From RGIG3009 sp964433065 (GTDB lineage Bacteria; Bacillota; Clostridia; Oscillospirales; Acutalibacteraceae): 64,000 bases of DNA. The notes under the pieces were generated by a model that made no database searches, was not told the origin of the DNA, and worked only from the letters and a program-made list of their open reading frames with translations. The position numbers and the translations under genes are program-made. The DNA lies in assembly GCA_964433065.1 (NCBI GenBank), contig CAYSPZ010000003.1, positions 1 to 64,000 of the forward strand, given 5' to 3'. Below, one piece after another: positions 58,888-64,000 of the stretch (within the stretch, counting starts at the first letter, position 1; every line of letters starts with the position of its first letter).

Positions 58888-59602
58888 CTGTTGTCACCTC
58901 GTCAATCGGAGTAAACGCAAACTCGTGTCCCGCTCGCTCGGCATATTTCTTCTTGATCTGACCGTACACGACTTTGACCTGTGCAGCGGAGATCTTGTTC
59001 ACGTCATCTACGCCGGCATATTGCCGCGCGTCGTTTTTGGTATACGCGATTACCGATTTCTTGATCATCTCGGCATCACCTTTGCACAACTCGATCAACA
59101 TTTGTCGGATACACTCGCGCTGATACAACGCAGTTTCTTTTTCCGCTTGCGTACCCTTTTGTGCTTTTTCACCGCTTGCCGTTTTCTTGTCGCCGTCTGG
59201 ATCGTCTTTCGGCGTCGGCACATGAAACGCTTTCATCAGATAGTATTTCTCGGCGTATGTATTTGCTTTGCCGACCCCTTTTTCGCCGGCGAGATCTATT
59301 CCCTGCGCATACCATTGTTGGGAAAGCTTGTCCCCGCTCTCGGTATCGACCCACGTCATCGTCATATGCAGTTCGGTCAGATACCGCGCCGTTCCGGACG
59401 ACGTCGTTCCCACAATCACGTTGGCGGCGTTCACTTCGGGCAATAAGAGTAGTTTTAGTTCGTTTAAGAGCGGTCGCACCGTTTCCAATACTTGATCGGA
59501 ACTCACCGCCTTGTACGATTGCTTTCCTTCGCCGACTTGATTGTCTTTCACAAACTTGTCGATGCTTTGTTGAATAACCAACAGTTTCTCGTATAGGTTC
59601 AC
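58877..59602 (-). CDS. ERF-family single-strand annealing protein
   Basis: 241 aa from GTG 59602, which overlaps the nuclease stop as GTGA. Starts MNLYEKLLVIQQSIDKFVKD, and contains SYKAVSSDQVLETVRPLLNE and GKANTYAEKYYLMKAFHVPT, characteristic of ERF recombinases. Works with the neighbouring exonuclease. Confidence 0.9.
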   Translation of the reverse strand: MNLYEKLLVIQQSIDKFVKDNQVGEGKQSYKAVSSDQVLETVRPLLNELKLLLLPEVNAANVIVGTTSSGTARYLTELHMTMTWVDTESGDKLSQQWYAQGIDLAGEKGVGKANTYAEKYYLMKAFHVPTPKDDPDGDKKTASGEKAQKGTQAEKETALYQRECIRQMLIELCKGDAEMIKKSVIAYTKNDARQYAGVDDVNKISAAQVKVVYGQIKKKYAERAGHEFAFTPIDEVTTDAD

Positions 59603-60366
59603 GCGATCAACCCCCTCGGATGCTTTTTGTGTTTGAGATCCCACAGTTTGAGTGCGACCTCAATTTCCTCATCGTCATACTTCACCGGATACACGCGATA
59701 CGTCCCGTCTTTCAAAAACTGGATCGCCAACAGTTGATCCGGATACACGTTCTGTTCTTCGTACGCTTTGCAATACGCGTTTAACTGCGCCTTGACTTTC
59801 GTTTTCGCGATCTGCGATACGAATTTGTAATCGAGCAGCGTCAAAGTCCCGTCGAAGTAACAGAGCAGATCGGGCGTACCGGCATACCCGTGAAGCTCGC
59901 TGTATATCGGCACCTCGATCGCCAACGGTAAGATGGTGTGTTCCGAAAGAAATAGACGGATCGCCTCGACGTACGGCTCGTATGCCGTCGGGTATTCGGG
60001 TTCCCGCCCTTTCAAAAGCATTTCCAACACCTTGTGGCAGACCGTACCGCGATCGGCGGCGGCTTCGATCGTGTTTTCCAGATCGTCGCCTTCTTCGATT
60101 TCCTTGCCGTACACCGCAATGATTTCCGATACACACGGTACGACCTCACCGTTTACGATGTATTCGTGTTTTTCTGCGTCAAAGAGGATCTCGCCTTCGG
60201 TCTCTGCCGCTTCGATCTGCTCTCGGCAATCGTCGCAATACTGTGTTTCGTACCCGTAAAGTGCCATACCGCACGCCTCACAATACCCGTTAAACGTCGG
60301 ATCCTGCTTTGGATCATACTCGGGACAGTTCGGAGGGCAGAATAATTGTCCACATACACTGCACAT
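59599..60366 (-). CDS. PD-(D/E)XK nuclease with N-terminal zinc ribbon
   Basis: 255 aa from ATG 60366. N-terminal cysteine motifs (CSVCGQLFCPPNC, CEACGM, CDDC) precede a RecB/Cas4-like nuclease core with RGTVCHKVLE, GTPDLLCYFDGTLTLLDYKF and a following Lys. Paired with ERF as an exonuclease-annealase module. AAGGGG lies 12 bases upstream, rather far. A longer open frame upstream looks non-coding. Confidence 0.83.
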   Translation of the reverse strand: MCSVCGQLFCPPNCPEYDPKQDPTFNGYCEACGMALYGYETQYCDDCREQIEAAETEGEILFDAEKHEYIVNGEVVPCVSEIIAVYGKEIEEGDDLENTIEAAADRGTVCHKVLEMLLKGREPEYPTAYEPYVEAIRLFLSEHTILPLAIEVPIYSELHGYAGTPDLLCYFDGTLTLLDYKFVSQIAKTKVKAQLNAYCKAYEEQNVYPDQLLAIQFLKDGTYRVYPVKYDDEEIEVALKLWDLKHKKHPRGLIA

Positions 60367-60467
60367 TTTTCTTGACAACCCCTTTCGTTGGGTATACAAT
60401 AAAGATAGTTCTTTTTTCCTAAATCGCTTTCGACGTCTTCCCCACGTCGGAGGCGGTTTTCTTTTTA

Positions 60468-60581
60468 TCAATCAAACCTAAAAATATGTAACAGCTTGTC
60501 CACCGCTCTCGGGGGAAGGATCCGCTCCAACACAATCGGCAACCCTACCATCCACGTAATGAAAAGAACACACGTAAGCAT
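60468..60581 (-). CDS. Tiny membrane protein (37 aa)
   Basis: GGAAGGAG lies 8 bases before ATG 60581; starts MLTCVLFITWMVGLPIVLER, one membrane span. Probably real given the ribosome site; function unknown. Confidence 0.55.
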   Translation of the reverse strand: MLTCVLFITWMVGLPIVLERILPPRAVDKLLHIFRFD

Positions 60582-60582
60582 C

Positions 60583-60882
60583 CTACGCACTCCTTCCAAT
60601 GGATTTATGATATTTGTACCGGTCTTGGATCTTCTTTTCCAACTTCGGCACGTCGATCCCCCACACCATATACGCGTAATCGACCTGTACGTTGTGAACG
60701 TCGTATACGAGCATCTTGTCGCCATTTGCCGCTTCGTAATCGCGAACCTGTCTCCGAAACTTGTCCGCCTTCGACCGCGAACACCCAAAGATCCTCATAA
60801 TATCTTTGGAACTGATCTCGTGCCGCGAATAAAAAAACTCAATTGCCGCTTCGATATTAAACTCCATTTTTGACGCAGGCAT
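60583..60882 (-). CDS. Helix-turn-helix-type phage protein
   Basis: 99 aa, with EISSKDIMRIFGCSRSKADK, a plausible helix-turn-helix of phage regulators. GGGGGAG lies before the ATG. It follows the XRE gene by 3 bases. Confidence 0.65.
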   Translation of the reverse strand: MPASKMEFNIEAAIEFFYSRHEISSKDIMRIFGCSRSKADKFRRQVRDYEAANGDKMLVYDVHNVQVDYAYMVWGIDVPKLEKKIQDRYKYHKSIGRSA

Positions 60883-60885
60883 TTT

Positions 60886-61083
60886 TCACTCCCCCTCTTT
60901 TACCAGTTCGGCGAGCGATACGCCGAGCGTTTCTGCGATCTTGATTGCCGTGTCGAGCGTCGGCGATTCCACGCCGCGCTCATAAGCGACGATCTCCCAC
61001 ACCGACACGCCCACCGCATCGGCGAGTTGCTGTTGTGTCAACCGTTGTTTGTTCCGATAAAATTCAATGCGCAGTTTTCTCAT
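60886..61083 (-). CDS. Cro/CI-type XRE regulator
   Basis: 65 aa: LTQQQLADAVGVSVWEIVAY and TLGVSLAELV. First gene of the leftward early region and divergent from the membrane-anchored gene at 61181; candidate Cro-like switch protein. Confidence 0.88.
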   Translation of the reverse strand: MRKLRIEFYRNKQRLTQQQLADAVGVSVWEIVAYERGVESPTLDTAIKIAETLGVSLAELVKEGE

Positions 61084-61128
61084 AGTTCTTTTCTCCTTTT
61101 AAAAATTATTTTAGTGTTCCCCTTATAA

Positions 61129-61157
61129 TTGCTTTTTGATAATGATTGTGGTATGCT
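61129..61157 (+). promoter_or_regulatory. Rightward promoter divergent from the Cro-like gene
   Basis: TTGCTT (61129-61134), 17-bp spacer, TATGCT (61152-61157). The leftward start for the Cro-like gene must lie in the same 95-base gap. Confidence 0.55.
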
Positions 61158-61180
61158 TTCCACAGAAAGGACGTGTAATT

Positions 61181-61585
61181 ATGGATTGGTCTGCTATTTT
61201 TGCCGGAGCCGCGTTGCTTTTGGCTGTTGCTTCCCCTATCATCACTTCACTCATTCAGTCCGTTTCCTCTCGAAAAACACGAAATGATGAGTTTTATTTG
61301 GAGTACAAAGCAAGAGCAATTGAGCAATACGCGCGTAGCGCTTGTCGAATGATGTATTGGGACGATAAAGACTCGCGCGCAGAATACTCAAAAAGTTTCG
61401 GAGAACTGCTCATTGTTGTTCCAAACGAGATACGCGACAAACTAAAGAAATTCGACGAGATTATTACCGATGAAATGCAACCGGATTACGAGGAAGCAAA
61501 GACTCTTTTCTATGACATTTGCTCCGACTTATCCAAGCACACCCCAAGGGTTAAAGAAAATAAGCGAGATCACGTTCACAAGTAA
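61181..61585 (+). CDS. Membrane-anchored helical protein (134 aa)
   Basis: N-terminal membrane segment (WSAIFAGAALLLAVASPIIT) then a helical cytoplasmic-type domain with EYKARAIEQYARSACRMMYW. AGAAAGG precedes ATG 61181. Not a recognised repressor; may be an immunity-type or exclusion protein (inference). Confidence 0.65.
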   Translation: MDWSAIFAGAALLLAVASPIITSLIQSVSSRKTRNDEFYLEYKARAIEQYARSACRMMYWDDKDSRAEYSKSFGELLIVVPNEIRDKLKKFDEIITDEMQPDYEEAKTLFYDICSDLSKHTPRVKENKRDHVHK

Positions 61586-61705
61586 AAGCCATATCAGATA
61601 CACCCACAAGCCGCCACGCTTCGGGTGTATTTTTATTGCCCAAAATGCCGCTCCGCATACCGAGCCTAACAACACGGCGATGAAGATCCAGTCGTTAACT
61701 GACAC
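61529..61705 (-). CDS. Small two-span membrane protein (58 aa)
   Basis: GTG 61705 has GGAGGTG upstream; contains WIFIAVLLGSVCGAAFWAI and LWVYLIWLLLVNVISLIFF. Its 3' end overlaps the 61181-61585 gene on the other strand by 57 bases. Confidence 0.6.
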   Translation of the reverse strand: MSVNDWIFIAVLLGSVCGAAFWAIKIHPKRGGLWVYLIWLLLVNVISLIFFNPWGVLG

Positions 61706-61722
61706 GAAATCACCTCCAAAAA

Positions 61723-61950
61723 TCATTCTCGAGAAAGAGGTTGTTTTAGATAACGCCGACGACCTTTCGCAAGACGTTGAAGAGTTCCTTCGGAAACGTT
61801 AGATTTATTATCTAACGCCCGGACCAATTCGTTCAGTTCTCTTGATAGCTCAATAATTCGCTTTCTCGTCGCTTCGGTCAGGATCACAACCCTGACCGTT
61901 CGTTCGTCTAATGTGATTTTTTTATTTTGGTTACTCTTTTTGCAATCCAT
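61723..61950 (-). CDS. Small phage protein (75 aa), helical
   Basis: ATG 61950 is 8 bases from AAGGAGG; MDCKKSNQNKKITLDERTVR then a helix with IIELSRELNELVRALDNKS. Possibly DNA-binding; unassigned. Confidence 0.6.
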   Translation of the reverse strand: MDCKKSNQNKKITLDERTVRVVILTEATRKRIIELSRELNELVRALDNKSNVSEGTLQRLAKGRRRYLKQPLSRE

Positions 61951-61974
61951 TATCATTTCCTCCTTCATGTTGTC

Positions 61975-62154
61975 TTAAATCAACTCCGCCGCCGATACTC
62001 CGAGAACGTCTGCAATCGCAATCAGCACGTTGACGCGCGGCGATTTCGTACCGCTCTCATACGCCGAGATCTCGCTCTGCGCCATTCCGATGGCTTCCGC
62101 CAACTCCTCTTGGGTGATACCTTTTTGTTCGCGATAGTGTTTAATCTTCTTCAC
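61975..62154 (-). CDS. XRE-family regulator (59 aa)
   Basis: GTG start with AGGAGGG upstream. MKKIKHYREQKGITQEELAE, then AIGMAQSEISAYESGTKSPR: a clear minimal HTH similar in layout to the 60886-61083 protein. It overlaps the previous gene by 14 bases. Confidence 0.85.
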   Translation of the reverse strand: MKKIKHYREQKGITQEELAEAIGMAQSEISAYESGTKSPRVNVLIAIADVLGVSAAELI

Positions 62155-62752
62155 GGATGGTTCCCTCCTTTACCGTCTGATATATATATCCTTTAAGTGT
62201 TTCCACTAATTCCCGCCTACTCGCCCAAGGATTGTGCAAAATTTCATAATAATCGCAGATCTCTTTTAGAACCTCCGCTGTACTATCCGAAAAATATCTG
62301 TCTATAAGCTTTCCCTTATAATGAAGATTTTCAAACGCCTTACGGGAGATAGTGACTCCGTTTTGCAATGTGATTTTCCTGAGAGGAGCACAAGGAGAGC
62401 CCATAAGAAATTGGTCAAGCTCCGTACGTTTCTCGTGAATCACCAAGTTCGTATTTGTGTGAGGATAAAGGTGTTTCTTTACGCTAATTTTGATTGAATT
62501 GGGTCCAATAGCGTTTACACAGCCAATGATAAACTCAAGAATAGATTGTGCTTTTTTGCCCTGCTTTTGCCCCATATGCAAAAATCCATTACACCGAGGA
62601 ACCACCCCACCGTTACTACTGCAAAGATCTACAAACTCCTTAGCTTCTTTTTCGTTATCGTGTCGAAGAATAGCAAAGCGAATTTCTTGACCGTCTTCAC
62701 TAACGAACGCATCCACACTATAGAATTTATCTTCATAACGCCTTTTTTTCAC
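62141..62752 (-). CDS. Unrecognised phage protein (203 aa)
   Basis: GTG 62752 has GAGGA eight bases upstream and is preferred to ATG 62773, which has no ribosome site. Contains LGPNSIKISVKK-like beta and helical parts (IIGCVNAIGPNSIKISVKKH; ITISRK-like VTISRKAFENLHYKGKLIDR). No family recognised. First gene of the leftward set with the 59-aa XRE. Confidence 0.55.
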   Translation of the reverse strand: MKKRRYEDKFYSVDAFVSEDGQEIRFAILRHDNEKEAKEFVDLCSSNGGVVPRCNGFLHMGQKQGKKAQSILEFIIGCVNAIGPNSIKISVKKHLYPHTNTNLVIHEKRTELDQFLMGSPCAPLRKITLQNGVTISRKAFENLHYKGKLIDRYFSDSTAEVLKEICDYYEILHNPWASRRELVETLKGYIYQTVKEGTIREED

Positions 62753-62785
62753 TCTGCTTTTCCTCACATTCATTTTTGCAAAATA

Positions 62786-62813
62786 TTGACAGGAAAGGAA
62801 AATGCAATATAAT
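62786..62813 (+). promoter_or_regulatory. Consensus promoter of the 175-aa membrane protein
   Basis: TTGACA (62786-62791), 16-bp spacer, TATAAT (62808-62813). A leader of about 130 bases with a CCGCC/GGCGG hairpin follows; no gene is supported in 62814-62954. Confidence 0.85.
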
Positions 62814-62954
62814 TAAATTGAGATGTTCTGCCAGGAACAAAATCCCACAACCATATTGCACTTTTCCCCGACACGGGTTTTGTGCGCCGCGCCGTATTCC
62901 AACCGCCAAAGGAAGGCGGAAGTCGTTAAATTCATAATGAAAGGAAGCGTTCCA

Positions 62955-63482
62955 ATGCTTATCGGTCTTATAGTAATTTTTGTCATATTGTATATCTACG
63001 GTATAATTAAATCCGCCGTAGAACTTTTCGAATTAAAGGAAGGATTTAAACGGATTACGACTTATGTTAATAACTATAGGAACCTCGGTCCAAACAATGT
63101 TTATTCCCCAAAGCACATAGAATCCTTTGACTCTTTAATGAAATATAATCCGGTTATATCCAAATTCGTTTATTCCGATCTTTCTTATAATCGCGAACAA
63201 TTTGAAAATCGTGAAATCAGCACAAGATTAGCAAACAGCCTATTAGAAAAACTGAATAACCAGCGCTATACTCTAAAAAACACTTTTAACCCCCTTGTTG
63301 CACTTAAAAAGTTGTTTCAACTTCCATCCACAATACTTTCCTTTATGGGGTTTCGCATACAAGAACAGTCAGCAAAATGGTTTAACGCCGTCGGTTGGAT
63401 TGTTGCAAAAGTGTTTGAGCTTTTTGAGGAAGAAATCAAAGCACTCGTTCTGTCAATTTTTCAAAACTTCGATCATATTTAA
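62955..63482 (+). CDS. Membrane-anchored phage protein, possible exclusion factor
   Basis: 175 aa from ATG 62955 (AAAGGAAG 7 bases upstream). One N-terminal membrane span (MLIGLIVIFVILYIYGIIKS), then a helical domain (FDSLMKYNPVISKFVYSDLS) and a C-terminal amphipathic or membrane-associated part. Strong own promoter in the lysogeny region suggests expression in the lysogen; a superinfection-exclusion role is only inference. Confidence 0.62.
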   Translation: MLIGLIVIFVILYIYGIIKSAVELFELKEGFKRITTYVNNYRNLGPNNVYSPKHIESFDSLMKYNPVISKFVYSDLSYNREQFENREISTRLANSLLEKLNNQRYTLKNTFNPLVALKKLFQLPSTILSFMGFRIQEQSAKWFNAVGWIVAKVFELFEEEIKALVLSIFQNFDHI

Positions 63483-63683
63483 AAAGATTAAACAATGCAA
63501 AACTGTGTCCTCGTATATGTCCTTATGTGGGAATTTGTCCATCAAAAAACTTGTAAGAAAAAACACGATGACCGTAAGCACACACGCTTGAAGGACAATT
63601 CCTCTTTTTTTCATTTCATTTTCACCTCCGCGCTTCTTTAATTCATCAACGAGTTGTTTTGTGCTCAGATCGCAAAGATCCAT
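63453..63683 (-). CDS. Small membrane protein with BH0509-like start
   Basis: 76 aa from ATG 63683 (GGAGG upstream): MDLCDLSTKQLVDELKKRGG, then a membrane span (IVLQACVLTVIVFFLTSFLM). It overlaps the preceding rightward gene by 30 bases at the 3' end. Confidence 0.62.
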   Translation of the reverse strand: MDLCDLSTKQLVDELKKRGGENEMKKRGIVLQACVLTVIVFFLTSFLMDKFPHKDIYEDTVLHCLIFLNMIEVLKN

Positions 63684-63699
63684 TTTTATCCTCCAAATC

Positions 63700-63728
63700 T
63701 TGCGTTTTTTCACTTTCTGTGCTATGCT
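63700..63728 (+). promoter_or_regulatory. Promoter of the 39-aa ORF
   Basis: TTGCGT (63700-63705), 17-bp spacer, TATGCT (63723-63728), divergent from the small membrane gene. Confidence 0.55.
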
Positions 63729-63761
63729 CTTTTTAACCTGAAAAGAAAGGGGGCGATAACC

Positions 63762-63881
63762 ATGTCGAAGTTGTTTAAGTTGTTAGCTGAAGTTGCTGAC
63801 TTGTTAGAAAACTTCCGCATGATGCCACCCTGTCCCACCCGTTTGCCACCACGCAAACGGCAACACCGTCAGGGCGTGTGA
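63762..63881 (+). CDS. Small protein (39 aa)
   Basis: AAAGGGGG is 8 bases before ATG 63762; starts MSKLFKLLAEVADLLENFRM with a basic, proline-containing tail. Not recognised. The last 119 bases of the window after it hold no gene, only a small AGTATT/AATACT hairpin. Confidence 0.5.
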   Translation: MSKLFKLLAEVADLLENFRMMPPCPTRLPPRKRQHRQGV

Positions 63882-64000
63882 GTATTCACAACGGCTTGCT
63901 TACTTGTTAAAACAGGTCATAGACTGGTTGGAAAATCGCCTATCATAGCGGTTTGAAGGCACAAGTATTGGTGGGTTAATACTCCGAGAAGGTAGTCTGC

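Larger units (their letters stand above)
26741..64000. mobile_element. Integrated prophage (podovirus-like), right end outside the window
   Basis: Contains lysis, tail fibre, ejection-type proteins, adaptors, portal, capsid, scaffold, terminase, regulators, recombination and replication genes in phage order. No tape measure or tail tube is seen, which favours a short-tailed virion. No integrase is in the window; by its layout it should lie beyond 64000. Whether 26.8-27.5 kb is phage or host is uncertain. Confidence 0.85.

Noticed and set aside
63453..64000. Integrase or right attachment site at the window end
   Set aside because: No tyrosine or serine recombinase pattern and no copy of the tmRNA 3' end occur before 64000.

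Overview
The window is a chromosomal fragment of a spore-forming Clostridia-class Firmicute, probably of the Oscillospirales type. The evidence is a complete set of spoIIIAA-AH genes, an argR-recN-type conserved gene neighbourhood, Shine-Dalgarno-led genes, and SigA and SigE type promoters. A run of ten N at 8692-8701 inside dxs shows it is a draft scaffold. About 1-26.75 kb is host chromosome. From the 3' end of ssrA (26740) to the end of the window is an integrated prophage whose right end, integrase and attR are not included.

Host part. Four tRNAs (Gly, Phe, Asp, Val) run leftward from one near-consensus promoter. They are followed on the minus strand by hslO, a methyltransferase gene, a YerC-type TrpR-like regulator and tyrS. 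A long leftward gene string then matches the B. subtilis spoIIIA-to-recN synteny: spoIIIAG-AH, asp23, nusB, a TsaD/Kae1 paralogue, xseA, xseB, ispA, a DUF212 gene, dxs, tlyA, nadK, argR, recN. The remaining spoIIIA genes (AA-AF) lie at 21.8-25.4 kb. They are separated from AG-AH by a rightward oligopeptide ABC transporter operon (oppB, C, D, F, A; 15.5-21.8 kb). Two of its proteins are structurally odd. OppC carries a parvulin-like insert after its first membrane segment, and OppA looks circularly permuted. lexA (with an SOS-like box) and ssrA (tmRNA) close the host part.

Prophage part. The late genes run leftward: packaging (about 47.7-50.5 kb), scaffold, capsid, portal, adaptors, two large internal or ejection-type proteins (550 and 2211 aa), a collagen-like tail fibre, lysin and holin (29.3 kb). 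No tape-measure or tail-tube genes are seen, so a short-tailed (podovirus-like) virion is likely. The 2211-aa protein is a polyvalent protein with membrane segments, an HELTHH metallopeptidase site and nuclease-like modules. Early genes (54.4-62.8 kb, mostly leftward) give ssb, an ERF annealing protein with a PD-(D/E)XK nuclease, an ERCC4 nuclease, a replisome organiser, DUF4406 and Cro/CI-like regulators. Small lysogeny-type genes fill the right end.

The regulatory content is the most unusual part. An island of rightward cassettes (50.7-54.4 kb) sits between packaging and replication; several cassettes have their own consensus promoter and operator repeats. It includes a candidate type I toxin-antitoxin pair (20-aa hydrophobic peptide plus convergent antisense RNA), a DUF4160-DUF2442-XRE operon, three small ribbon-helix-helix (RHH) genes (two without a usable ATG, GTG or well-spaced TTG start) and an antirepressor. 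Near the left end are a fourth RHH gene with a palindromic operator, a short antisense-type RNA, and a 158-nt leader whose terminator, antiterminator and anti-antiterminator pairings suggest a transcription attenuator controlling an 81-aa membrane protein.
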